From Deltaproteobacteria bacterium (GTDB taxonomy: Bacteria > Desulfobacterota > Desulfobacteria > Desulfobacterales > Desulfatirhabdiaceae), in NCBI GenBank assembly GCA_016219185.1, contig JACRBZ010000071.1, forward strand, positions 1 to 64,000: a DNA stretch of 64,000 nucleotides, read 5' to 3'. Below the pieces are notes generated by a model. It searched no databases and was not told the origin of the DNA. It saw only the letters and a list, made by a program, of their open reading frames with translations. The position numbers and the translations under genes were made by a program. Positions 54,165 through 63,260 of the stretch are shown piece by piece (the first letter of the stretch is position 1; every line of letters starts with the position of its first letter).

Positions 54165-54577
54165 TGAATGATAAAAAAATATTTCTTATAAAAGACAAGA
54201 AATATATCATTGCGGGATTGGTCGTTTTTATCGCCTTGTTTACATTCCCTTTCTGGTACAATTCGGGAAAGGCTGCGCCCGCTCCGGAGCTTAAGCTGAC
54301 CGAAAAAGCCAAGGCGGCCAAAGAATGCGTGATGCCGACAGCGTATATGAGGGCTGAACACATGCAGCTTCTGGATGTCTGGCGGCATTCGGTAGTCAGA
54401 AATTCCGACAATATCTATGTCAATCCCAGTGGTAAGGCATATACCATGAGTCTTTCCAATACCTGCCTGGATTGTCACTCGAACAAGGCTGATTTCTGTG
54501 ACAAATGCCATGACTATGCTTCGGTGAGACCTTACTGCTTTGACTGCCATATCGACAAACCGAAGGAGATAAAGTGA
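54164..54577 (+). CDS. dsrJ: Triheme cytochrome c DsrJ
   Basis: The 137-residue periplasmic protein has an N-terminal membrane anchor (about residues 14-33) and three heme c sites, CLDCH, CDKCH and CFDCH. The Cys at residue 55 (AKECVMPTAYM) matches the Cys that ligates one heme in Allochromatium DsrJ, giving an unusual His/Cys ligation. Stop and start overlap those of dsrK and dsrO, so translation is coupled. The role of the triheme subunit is not fully known. Confidence 0.93.
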   Translation: MNDKKIFLIKDKKYIIAGLVVFIALFTFPFWYNSGKAAPAPELKLTEKAKAAKECVMPTAYMRAEHMQLLDVWRHSVVRNSDNIYVNPSGKAYTMSLSNTCLDCHSNKADFCDKCHDYASVRPYCFDCHIDKPKEIK

Positions 54578-55365
54578 TGGAAAGCAGCAGAAGACGCTTC
54601 TTGACAATGGCCGGGGTTGCTGTTCTGGGCATCGGCGCCAAACCGGTTCTGGATGTTCTGGCATCCGGGCAGGGAGAGGCTACGGGCCAATTTGAAATCA
54701 AACAAGGGGATGGCGCGCTCAAGGCCAAGCAGTGGGCCATGGTGGTTGATACGCGCAAGATAAAAAAAGCCTCTGATCTGGAGCCCATGATCAGTGCCTG
54801 CCACAAGATTCACAACGTTCCCACGATGGAGAACAAAAACCACGAAATCAAATGGATATGGGAAGAAGAATACCATTACGCATTTCCGACGGAAACCAAT
54901 AAATTCCTGAGCGAGCATGCGGAACATGTTCCGTTTCTGGTGCTGTGTAATCACTGCGAAAACCCGCCCTGCGTGCGCGCCTGTCCTACGAAAGCGACGT
55001 TTAAGCGGGAAAGTGACGGTATCGTCATGATGGACTTCCACCGCTGTATCGGGTGCCGGTTCTGCATGGCTGCATGTCCTTTCGGTGCCAGAAGCTTTAA
55101 TTTCAGGGACCCCAGGCCCTTTATCAAGGACCTCAACAAGGAATATCCGACCCGGATGAAAGGCGTTGTTGAAAAATGCAATTTCTGCACGGAACGGCTT
55201 GCTGTCGGGAAACTGCCCGCCTGTGTCGAAGTGTCCAACGGCATCCTGACATTCGGGGACCTCTATGATCCCAATTCCGCAGTCAGGGAATTGTTAAAAG
55301 CCAATTTCACCATTCGTCGGAAGCAGAGTCTGGGAACAGAGCCTTCAGTTTACTATATCGTGTGA
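54574..55365 (+). CDS. dsrO: Periplasmic Fe-S protein DsrO
   Basis: The 263-residue protein has a Tat signal (SRRRFLTMAGVAVLG) and four ferredoxin-like Cys groups: CNHCENPPCVRACP, CIGCRFCMAACPFGA and KCNFCTERLAVGKLPAC, plus the third site. These bind three or more 4Fe-4S clusters. It pairs with the NrfD-like DsrP in the membrane. AAGGAG precedes the ATG by 8 bases. It is exported folded by the Tat system, as the twin Arg shows. Confidence 0.93.
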   Translation: MMESSRRRFLTMAGVAVLGIGAKPVLDVLASGQGEATGQFEIKQGDGALKAKQWAMVVDTRKIKKASDLEPMISACHKIHNVPTMENKNHEIKWIWEEEYHYAFPTETNKFLSEHAEHVPFLVLCNHCENPPCVRACPTKATFKRESDGIVMMDFHRCIGCRFCMAACPFGARSFNFRDPRPFIKDLNKEYPTRMKGVVEKCNFCTERLAVGKLPACVEVSNGILTFGDLYDPNSAVRELLKANFTIRRKQSLGTEPSVYYIV

Positions 55366-55372
55366 GGTGGTT

Positions 55373-56530
55373 ATGCTTGAATTAGCCTTAAAGGGAAACA
55401 AAAAATATTTCGGCTGGATAACAGCCCTGCTGGTTCTTGTCGGCATCGGATTCGGAGTTTATCTTCATCAGCTCGGATTCGGTTTGGGAATCACCGGCAT
55501 GAGTCGGGACGTATCCTGGGGATTTTACATTGCCCAGTTCACCTTTCTGGTCGGAGTCGCGGCCGGAGGCGTGATGGTGGTACTCCCGTATTATCTACAT
55601 AATTACAAGGCATTCGCGAAGGTCACCATTCTGGGTGAATTCCTGGCCATTGCCGCCATTACCATGTGCCTGCTCTTTATTCTGGTGGATTTAGGGCAGC
55701 CCATGCGCATGTTCAATGTTATTCTTTACCCGACGCCCAATTCGGTCCTGTTCTGGGATATGATCGTCTTAAACGGCTATCTCTTCCTGAACATCGTGAT
55801 CGGCTGGAATGTGCTCGAGGCCGAAAGAAACAATGTACATTACCCGATGTGGCTCAAGCCCCTGATCTACATTTCCATTCCCTGGGCAGTGGGCATTCAT
55901 ACGGTTACGGCCTATCTGTACTGCGGTCTTCCGGGCAGGGGATTCTGGCTCACGGCCATTCTGGCCCCCAGGTTTCTTTCCTCGGCGTTTGCCGCGGGTC
56001 CGGCCCTTCTGGTTCTGCTGTGCATGATTATCCGCAAGGTCACCAATTTTGATCCGGGCAAAGAGCAGATTCAGTCTTTGGCAAAAATCGTTGCCTATGC
56101 CATCTGTCTGAACGTCTTTTTCTTTCTCTGCGAAGTGTTCGTGGTGTTTTACAGCCAAATTCCCGAGCACATGGATCATTTGAAATACCTGTTTGTCGGA
56201 CTTCAGGGAAAGAGTTCTCTGGTTCCATGGATGTGGACATCCATGGCCCTGATGGTTATCAGCATCATTCTTCTGGTCAATCCCGTCACCCGCAAAAATG
56301 AAAGTGTCCTGACGGTCGCCTGTCTGACGGTTTTTGTCGGCACCTGGATTGACAAGGGGCTGGGAATGATCTCCGGCGGATTTGTGCCTTCCCCCCTTCA
56401 CCATGTCACGGAGTATTCGCCCACGTTCCCTGAGATTCTTATTACGATAGGTGTTTACGGAGCGGGATTCCTGGTGCTGACCATTCTCTATAAAATGGCG
56501 GTTGGCGTTAAGGAAGAAGTCCGGTCTTAA
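55373..56530 (+). CDS. dsrP: NrfD-like membrane protein DsrP
   Basis: The 385-residue membrane protein has about ten hydrophobic helices and belongs to the NrfD/PsrC family, which exchanges electrons with the quinone pool. GFYIAQFTFLVGVAAGG and DLGQPMRMF are typical. The ATG at 55373 has GAGG 5 bases upstream; the GTG two codons earlier is possible. It ends the dsrMKJOP unit; a strong terminator lies 22 bases after the stop. Confidence 0.93.
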   Translation: MLELALKGNKKYFGWITALLVLVGIGFGVYLHQLGFGLGITGMSRDVSWGFYIAQFTFLVGVAAGGVMVVLPYYLHNYKAFAKVTILGEFLAIAAITMCLLFILVDLGQPMRMFNVILYPTPNSVLFWDMIVLNGYLFLNIVIGWNVLEAERNNVHYPMWLKPLIYISIPWAVGIHTVTAYLYCGLPGRGFWLTAILAPRFLSSAFAAGPALLVLLCMIIRKVTNFDPGKEQIQSLAKIVAYAICLNVFFFLCEVFVVFYSQIPEHMDHLKYLFVGLQGKSSLVPWMWTSMALMVISIILLVNPVTRKNESVLTVACLTVFVGTWIDKGLGMISGGFVPSPLHHVTEYSPTFPEILITIGVYGAGFLVLTILYKMAVGVKEEVRS

Positions 56531-56552
56531 TTACTCACTGCGTTACCATTTG

Positions 56553-56588
56553 AAGGGCATCTTTTGAAAAAAGAGATGCCCTTTTTTT
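56553..56588 (+). terminator. Rho-independent terminator after dsrP
   Basis: AAGGGCATCTTTT and its complement form a stem around a short A-rich loop (GGGCATC/GATGCCC core), followed by seven T. It lies between dsrP and glnE and closes the dsr transcript. Confidence 0.9.
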
Positions 56589-56608
56589 ATGAAACCAAGG
56601 GCAGGATC

Positions 56609-59494
56609 ATGGAATCGTTCATGGAGCTTTCAGAAAAACTGACAGAAGAAGCCGGCCGGAAATGGGAAGCATTGCAACACGCTGCCCTGCGTCAACGGGT
56701 GACCTTTTCGGAAGATGCCTTCCATGGATCCCTTCGGCCGGTTCTTGCATTCAGCGACTTTATATCGCAAAACTGCACGCGTTATCCGCTGATGCTTCAG
56801 GACCTGGTTCAGGGCGGGGATCTTTTTCGGTTGTATTCGAAGGAAGAATACGGCCCGAAACTTCAGCAGTGCCTTCCTGACGAACCGAATGAAACTTCCA
56901 TCGGGACGTGCCTGCGGCATTTCCGGCGAAGGGAAATGGTCCGTATCGCCTGGCGGGATCTGGCCGGATGGGCGGATCTTCAGGAAACCATGGACTGCCT
57001 GTCTTCCCTGGCGGATTCCTGCCTGAATCAAGTGGAAACAATTTTGTACGACAGGCTTTGCCGGGAATACGGAATCCCCGTGAATGCCGAAGGAACGGTG
57101 CAAAGGCTGGTGGTGCTGGCGATGGGAAAGCTCGGTGCCGGGGAACTGAACTATTCATCGGATATCGATCTGATTTTTGCCTATCCGGATTCCGGCAACA
57201 CGGTGAACGGGCCTGCCCAAATAAGCAACGAGGCTTTTTTCATTCATCTCTGCCGTCGGCTGATTGCCGTCTTATCCAAGCCGACTTCTGAAGGGTTTGT
57301 GTTCCGGGTGGACACCAATCTAAGGCCTTTTGGCGAAAATGGTCCCCTGGTGATGAGCTTTGACAACATGGAGGATTACTATCTTCGTCAGGGCCGGGAA
57401 TGGGAGCGTTATGCCTGGATCAAGGCGCGTGTGGCCGCGGGAGACATTGAGGCCGGTTCCCGGCTCCTTTTGAGTCTTAAGCCCTTTGTGTTTCGCCGAT
57501 ACCTGGATTTCGGTGTTTTTGACGCACTGCGGGAAATGAAAATGAAAATTTCCCGGGAAGTCAGTCGAAAATCGATGGCGGGAAATATTAAACTCGGTTC
57601 CGGCGGTATTCGGGAAATTGAATTTTTCGGACAGATTTTTCAACTGACCCGGGGAGGAATCAATCCCGAACTCCAGGATCGTTCGATTTTGAAGGTGCTG
57701 GCCCTGCTTGCCGGAAAACAGATGATATCACAGAAGGTGCACGACCATCTGTTTCAGGCATATATTTTTTTACGCCGAACCGAACACCGGCTGCAGGAGT
57801 TCGCAGATCAGCAGACGCATCAAATTCCTGCGGATTCAGAAGGGTGCGAGCGTCTTAGCGCTGCAATGGGCTTTTTAGACACGCAGTCGTTTTTTAACGA
57901 ATTATCAAGGCAAATGGGCCGGGTCCATAAACATTTCAACACCCTTCTGGAAAATCCGCAACCAAACGCTGTGGCTGCTTCCGACCCATCCATGGAATCT
58001 CTTCTGAGCGCTGTCTGGCTGGCGCCGGCGGACCGGGAACAGGATAAAAAATCGCTTGAGAATATGGGATTTCTTCATTCCGATACGGTGCTGGATCTGC
58101 TGGACGGTCTTCGCACGGATTCCGCCACCCGTGCGCTCAGCAGTGAAGGCCGGCAGCGGCTGGATCGCCTGATTCCCTTTCTCCTCAAGGAAACGCTTCC
58201 CCTGGATCAGCAAGATCTGGCCCTTAACCGGACCCTGGACATTCTGAAGGCCATAGAGCGTCGCACCAGCTATCTGGCGCTTTTGCTGGAAAATCCGCAC
58301 GCCCGGCTTCACCTGGTGAAGCTGGCTCATGCCAGCCCGATGATTGCCACGCTGCTGTCCCGGCATCCGGCCCTTCTGGATGAGCTTCTGGATACCCGCA
58401 CGCTGTATACCCCTCCTGAAAAGGCAGAGCTGGAGGCTGAAATCGCGGAAAAAATGCGCCTGATTCCTTCACAGGATCTGGAATATCAGATCGAGCACCT
58501 TTGTATCTTCAAACAGGTCAACATGCTTCGTGTGGCGGCTGCGGACGTGACGGGGGCCCTTCCGCTCATGCGAACCAGCGATCATTTGACCGAGATTGCT
58601 GAAACAGTGCTGAATCAGGTGCTGGAGCTGAGCTGGAAGCATTTGGTTGCAAAACACGGAACGCCTTTCAGTTCGCTTGAGGGCATTGTCTGCAACAAGG
58701 GATTTGCGGTGATTGCTTATGGAAAACTGGGTGGAATCGAGCTGGGGTATGGCTCTGATCTGGATCTGGTATTTCTGCACGCCGGAGACCCGGGTGAAAC
58801 CGATGGCGGCACTCCGCTTGATAATTTTCAGTTTTTCGCCCGATTGGGGCAGCGGGTGATACACATGCTGACCGCGAGAACACCGGCCGGAAAACTCTAT
58901 GAAGTGGATATGCGGCTGAGACCCAGTGGCAGTTCCGGAGTCCTGGTCAGCCATATAGATGCTTTTGAGCAGTATCAAACCGGGAAAGCCTGGACCTGGG
59001 AACATCAGGCACTGGTTAGATCAAGGCCGATTGGCGGGGATACCCGGGTCTGCGAACGCTTTCAGGCCATTCGGCGAAAGGTGATCGCACAAAGCCGGGA
59101 ACCCGAAGTTCTTCGCAGTGAAGTCGGGGAAATGCGCGAGAGGCTGCGAAGGGAACATGCCAATAAAGATCCGCAGCGATTTGATATCAAACAGGATATC
59201 GGAGGAATTATTGATATTGAATTCCTGGTCCAATATCTCGTGCTTTCAAATTCCCATGAACATCTGGCCCTGCTTCAGTGGACCGATAATGTCCGTCTCT
59301 TGCAAACCCTGATTGAAACCGGAATCCTGGCGGATTATCAGGCCCATTTTCTCAAGGAAGCCTATCTGACGTATCGGGCTGCTGTTCATCGATTAAACCT
59401 TCAGGAAAGACCGGCGGTTGTTTCCGAAGACCGGTTCCGATCTCTGCGGGAAAACGTCGCAATGATATGGAAGCACTACATGCTCACTTCATAG
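56609..59494 (+). CDS. glnE: Glutamine synthetase adenylyltransferase/deadenylase
   Basis: The 961-residue bifunctional enzyme adds AMP to, or removes AMP from, glutamine synthetase. Two nucleotidyltransferase domains are present: GAGELNYSSDIDLIFAY (about residue 175) and GGIELGYGSDLDLVFLH (about residue 708). In both, the paired Asp bind metal. The helical linkers between them are normal. I chose the ATG at 56609 because an earlier TTG in frame lies inside the terminator stem. PII proteins normally control it; none is in the window. Confidence 0.94.
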   Translation: MESFMELSEKLTEEAGRKWEALQHAALRQRVTFSEDAFHGSLRPVLAFSDFISQNCTRYPLMLQDLVQGGDLFRLYSKEEYGPKLQQCLPDEPNETSIGTCLRHFRRREMVRIAWRDLAGWADLQETMDCLSSLADSCLNQVETILYDRLCREYGIPVNAEGTVQRLVVLAMGKLGAGELNYSSDIDLIFAYPDSGNTVNGPAQISNEAFFIHLCRRLIAVLSKPTSEGFVFRVDTNLRPFGENGPLVMSFDNMEDYYLRQGREWERYAWIKARVAAGDIEAGSRLLLSLKPFVFRRYLDFGVFDALREMKMKISREVSRKSMAGNIKLGSGGIREIEFFGQIFQLTRGGINPELQDRSILKVLALLAGKQMISQKVHDHLFQAYIFLRRTEHRLQEFADQQTHQIPADSEGCERLSAAMGFLDTQSFFNELSRQMGRVHKHFNTLLENPQPNAVAASDPSMESLLSAVWLAPADREQDKKSLENMGFLHSDTVLDLLDGLRTDSATRALSSEGRQRLDRLIPFLLKETLPLDQQDLALNRTLDILKAIERRTSYLALLLENPHARLHLVKLAHASPMIATLLSRHPALLDELLDTRTLYTPPEKAELEAEIAEKMRLIPSQDLEYQIEHLCIFKQVNMLRVAAADVTGALPLMRTSDHLTEIAETVLNQVLELSWKHLVAKHGTPFSSLEGIVCNKGFAVIAYGKLGGIELGYGSDLDLVFLHAGDPGETDGGTPLDNFQFFARLGQRVIHMLTARTPAGKLYEVDMRLRPSGSSGVLVSHIDAFEQYQTGKAWTWEHQALVRSRPIGGDTRVCERFQAIRRKVIAQSREPEVLRSEVGEMRERLRREHANKDPQRFDIKQDIGGIIDIEFLVQYLVLSNSHEHLALLQWTDNVRLLQTLIETGILADYQAHFLKEAYLTYRAAVHRLNLQERPAVVSEDRFRSLRENVAMIWKHYMLTS

Positions 59495-59833
59495 TCGCCG
59501 GTCACTCTAAACCTTTTTATTGTTATCATGCGCCATTCTGATCTGATCGTCGATTCGACCCAATCGATATCAGAATAATAATAAAAAAACGAATAGTTAA
59601 CCTTTAGAATCTGCAAATAAATATTTCGTGACGCAGCCCGTGCCATGATTCCGGCCGAAAATATTGAATGAATCACCGTCAGACTCTACATTGGATTATT
59701 GACAATTCGGTCTTTTTTCTTAATATCAGATAAAATATTTCTGAATCAGTCAAGATAAATATTTTTCTTGACTAAATATCAGATATAAAATAAAAAAAAG
59801 TTTTGCAAATAAATTTTGTTCAGGAATAGTTAC
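59495..59833. other. AT-rich intergenic region before the TetR gene
   Basis: These 339 bases contain the promoter of the TetR gene. The right half is very AT-rich with repeated AATATCAGATA (near 59723 and 59775) and the inverted repeat listed separately. A TTGACT with a weak downstream TAAAAA at 17 bases could serve as promoter. No gene is seen. Confidence 0.5.
59748..59773. promoter_or_regulatory. Inverted repeat, likely TetR operator
   Basis: AGTCAAGA and TCTTGACT form a perfect 8-base inverted repeat with a 10-base centre. The right arm contains TTGACT, which could be the -35 box of the TetR promoter. A repressor bound here would shut its own gene. Confidence 0.5.
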
Positions 59834-60463
59834 ATGGGAATTCAGGAAAGAAAAGAAAGAGAAAAAGAGCGGCGGCGGCAGCAGATTATCGTGGCGGCCA
59901 AACGGGTGTTTTCGGAAAAAGGGTTCAATAAGTCGACAATGGAAGACATTGCCAGCGAAGCCGAACTCAGTCCTGGAACCTTATACCTGTATTTCAAAAA
60001 CAAGGAGGAATTGTATGCCTCCCTTTCATTGAGGATTCTGCAGTACCTTCATATTCGGGTCGAGCATGTCAACAAGGAAACGGATCTCTCGCCAAGTCAA
60101 AAATTAGACAAGCTGATCGAAGCCATGTATGATGTCTATGATTTCGACCCGCTGATTATCATCAATATGTTTCACCTTCAGTCCAGCGAAACGCTGAAAA
60201 ATCTATCTCCCCGGCTCATGACCCAGATTGAAGAGTTGTCCCGTAAATCCATCGGTGCTATTTCAAGCATTTTTCGGGAAGGTGTCGAAAAAGGCGTTTT
60301 TATCGACAAACACCCGGTTGCCCTTTCGGATATCTTCTGGTCGATGTTTTCAGGGGTTATCCTTTGGGAAGCCAGCAAGAAAATCATGAATGAAGATAAG
60401 GATTATTTGAAAAAAACCCTGGCCATTGCCTTTGAAATTTTCTCACAGGGCGTGAAAAAATAA
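59834..60463 (+). CDS. TetR/AcrR family transcriptional regulator
   Basis: The 209-residue repressor has the N-terminal helix-turn-helix: [39 protein letters not shown]. The rest is a helical ligand-binding domain that dimerises. AGGA lies 8 bases before the ATG used. A possible operator overlaps its promoter. It may control itself and the convergent acyl-CoA synthetase or other genes; FadR-like lipid control is common in this type but not shown. Confidence 0.9.
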   Translation: MGIQERKEREKERRRQQIIVAAKRVFSEKGFNKSTMEDIASEAELSPGTLYLYFKNKEELYASLSLRILQYLHIRVEHVNKETDLSPSQKLDKLIEAMYDVYDFDPLIIINMFHLQSSETLKNLSPRLMTQIEELSRKSIGAISSIFREGVEKGVFIDKHPVALSDIFWSMFSGVILWEASKKIMNEDKDYLKKTLAIAFEIFSQGVKK

Positions 60464-60490
60464 ATATTCGCACGCCAATAATGCCTTCTG

Positions 60491-63181
60491 TCACGCCGTC
60501 ATTTTTGCGGCATCCTTAAAATTGATCGTCAGTTCATATTCGCTGGCGCCTGACACTCTGGTAATTTTAAACCCCAGCTTCCTGCCAAGGGCCAGCATCT
60601 GCGTGTTTTCGGTCAGTACAACGCCCATCACGCTTTCAATGCCGCGCCCTTTTGCAATTGTAAGGCACTGGCTGAGAAGCTCCGCGCCAATTCCCTTGCC
60701 CTGGCAGGCATCGCTGACGATAACGGCAAATTCCGCGTGATGCTGTTTGATGTCCAGAATCACTCGGGCGACACCCAGCATTTTTTCCTCCCCCGTGTTT
60801 TCCTGAATGGCCACGAGTGCAATCTCCCGATCATAATCGATCTGGGTAAATCGCACCAGCATGCTGTTTTGGAAACTTCTTAAAGGGGTAAAAAATCGCA
60901 TGTATATGCTTCGCGGGGAAAGCGATTCGTAAAGCGAAAGCAACAGCGGCGCATCTTCAGGCCGAATGGGCCGAATCAGCAGCTCTCCAAAGCCTTCACG
61001 GAACACTTTGTTTTCGAACTCATTGGGATAGGGGCTGATGACCAGATGCAGGGGGGAAGGTATTGGTGAGTGCCTCACAATCACCCTGGCGCCCACCGCG
61101 CTTGCCCAGGTATCTCCCATAAACAGGGGATTGATGTCCAGTTCATCAATGTGTTCGATGTCGGTGATAAGCTGAGACACCCGCATGAGGATCTCTTCCA
61201 GAAGTTCAATGCATACCGCAGGCAGATTCCGGAATCCTGCCAGAAGCTTGCTGATCCGCGTTTCTTCAATGAATATTCTTGCCAGGTGCCGGTTAATGGG
61301 CGGCAGGGCGAACGCATGATCCCTGAAAACGTCGGATATGTTGCCGCCGCTTCCAAAAAACAGCACCGGTCCAAAATCCGGGTCCTTTTTAGCGCCGATC
61401 TTCAGTTCGTGATGGGGCAGGGTTAACATGGGTTGAAGGGTGATGCCCTGAATGCCGGGGAGCGGAGGGGAAGACGCTACGCCGGTCATCAGATTCTGAA
61501 AGGCCAGCCTGACCTCAAGCGGGTTTTGAATATTTAAGAGAGTCCCGTTGGGGACGTTCTTATGCGAAATGTTGCTGGAGAAGATTTTCATGGCCAGGGG
61601 AAAGCCGGTTCCAATTGCTTTTTGAACAGCCTCATCTTCGCTGGCGGCAAACAACACAGGGTTTACAGGAATCCCATAAGCAGCCAGCAAAGTTTTGGAT
61701 TCAATCTCTGTCATTTCATGGCGGCCGCTTTGAATATGGGCTTCAACCAGGCAGTTGCTCCTGTCCCGGTTGAATTCCAGCCTGCGATGAAATTTGGGCG
61801 GAATTTCCTGCAACACCTCGATATTTTGAGCATAGCGGTATAGATCCATAAAGGCGCGTACGGCCCGCTCCGGCGTATCGAAAGTCGGGATGCCGGCCCG
61901 GTTAAAAATAAGACGGGCAGGCTCTACGCTTTCTCCGCCCATCCAGGATGTAATGACCGATTTGGGTTTATCCTGAAGATAAGCGCCGAGCGATTCGGCG
62001 ATTCGAACGGGTTCGCTCATGGCAAGCGGTGAAAAGAGGACCAGCACGCCGGAGACCTCCGGCGCGTTCAAACAGATGTCAACGGCTTTCAGGTAGCGCT
62101 CCGGGCTGGCGTCCCCCATGATATCCACCGGGTTGGAACGGCTCCAGTAAGCGGGAAGTACCTGCTCCAGCTTCTGAAAGGTTTCGGAACTCAGGGCCGC
62201 AGGCGCCTGCCCATAATCCTGCAGCATGTCGACCGCCATGACGCCCGGACCTCCGGCATTGGTGATGATGGCAAGGCCGGTACCGGCGGGGGGGGGCTGC
62301 TTGGCCAGAAGTTCCGAACAATCGAAAAGTTCTTCAAACGTTTTTACCCGGACAATGCCGGCCCGTTTGAAGGCGGCATCGTAAATGGCGTCAACGCCGG
62401 AAACGGCCCCGGTATGCGAGGCCGCCGCGATGGCGCCGGATTGCGTTCTGCCGGACTTCAGGGCAATGATGGGTTTTACACGGGATACTGCCCGTGCCGC
62501 ACTCATGAAATTTCTGAAATGCGTCAGGCATTCGACATACATGACAATGCTGCCGACATAAGGGTCGCTTCCCAGATAGTCGATTATATCCCCGAAGTCC
62601 ACATCCAGCATGGAACCCAGGCTGACCACATGGCTGAAGCCAATCTGGTCCGTGGTAGACAAGTCGAGAATGGATGAGCAGATGGCGCCGCTCTGGGAGA
62701 TAAATGCGGTTTTCCCCGGAATCGGCATGCGGCGGGACAAGCTGGCGTTTAAAAACGCGCGGGAATTGATTATGCCGATGCAGTTGGGGCCGATCACTCG
62801 CAGACCAAAGGCCTCGGCTTTCTGGCGGATAGCAGCTTCGATCTGCCTGCCTTTTGCGCCGGTTTCCTTTCCCCCCGCAGATACGATGACCACGCCGCCC
62901 ATTCCGGCAACGCCGCAGGCTTCAACAATTTTGGGTGCCTCTGCGATATCGGTTGCGATAATGCCTAAATCCACAGGAAAGGGAATCGCATCGACGCTTC
63001 TGAATGCCTTATACCCCATGATCTGGCTGCGTAGTGGATTTACCGGAAATATTTCACCGTCAAACCCGCTTCCCTTTAAATTTCGCATCATGACGGCGCC
63101 AATGCTGTCGGGTTTCTGGCGTGCACCGATGATGGCTATGGATTTAGGTCGAAACATTCTGTCCAGGTTGTGAATGCTCAT
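60491..63181 (-). CDS. ADP-forming acyl-CoA synthetase fused to a GNAT acetyltransferase
   Basis: The 896-residue protein has four parts: a CoA-binding domain (residues about 8-130, with IIGARQKPDSIG), a succinyl-CoA-synthetase-like domain with the phospho-His in AASHTGAVSG, an ATP-grasp domain (KIFSSNISHKNVPNG, KKDPDFGPVLFFGSGG) and a C-terminal GNAT domain (VSDACQGKGIGAELL). It resembles the Pat/PatZ protein acetyltransferases, but the phospho-His is kept, so it may also make acetyl-CoA. Its targets could be acyl-CoA synthetases. The CBS-ACT gene lies 79 bases upstream in the same direction, with a terminator-like hairpin between. Confidence 0.9.
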   Translation of the reverse strand: MSIHNLDRMFRPKSIAIIGARQKPDSIGAVMMRNLKGSGFDGEIFPVNPLRSQIMGYKAFRSVDAIPFPVDLGIIATDIAEAPKIVEACGVAGMGGVVIVSAGGKETGAKGRQIEAAIRQKAEAFGLRVIGPNCIGIINSRAFLNASLSRRMPIPGKTAFISQSGAICSSILDLSTTDQIGFSHVVSLGSMLDVDFGDIIDYLGSDPYVGSIVMYVECLTHFRNFMSAARAVSRVKPIIALKSGRTQSGAIAAASHTGAVSGVDAIYDAAFKRAGIVRVKTFEELFDCSELLAKQPPPAGTGLAIITNAGGPGVMAVDMLQDYGQAPAALSSETFQKLEQVLPAYWSRSNPVDIMGDASPERYLKAVDICLNAPEVSGVLVLFSPLAMSEPVRIAESLGAYLQDKPKSVITSWMGGESVEPARLIFNRAGIPTFDTPERAVRAFMDLYRYAQNIEVLQEIPPKFHRRLEFNRDRSNCLVEAHIQSGRHEMTEIESKTLLAAYGIPVNPVLFAASEDEAVQKAIGTGFPLAMKIFSSNISHKNVPNGTLLNIQNPLEVRLAFQNLMTGVASSPPLPGIQGITLQPMLTLPHHELKIGAKKDPDFGPVLFFGSGGNISDVFRDHAFALPPINRHLARIFIEETRISKLLAGFRNLPAVCIELLEEILMRVSQLITDIEHIDELDINPLFMGDTWASAVGARVIVRHSPIPSPLHLVISPYPNEFENKVFREGFGELLIRPIRPEDAPLLLSLYESLSPRSIYMRFFTPLRSFQNSMLVRFTQIDYDREIALVAIQENTGEEKMLGVARVILDIKQHHAEFAVIVSDACQGKGIGAELLSQCLTIAKGRGIESVMGVVLTENTQMLALGRKLGFKITRVSGASEYELTINFKDAAKMTA

Positions 63182-63210
63182 GAAGATTTTGCCTTCTAAA
63201 AAAGTAGCCA

Positions 63211-63236
63211 GTGCCGGAAGCCGGAAGATCCGGCAC
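63211..63236 (-). terminator. Hairpin between the CBS-ACT and acyl-CoA synthetase genes
   Basis: GTGCCGGA and TCCGGCAC form a perfect 8-base stem with a 10-base loop. On the minus strand seven bases later a T-run (TTTTTT) follows. It may partly end transcription between the two genes. Confidence 0.5.
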
Positions 63237-63260
63237 CATTATCCATTGCAGCGGCTCTGG

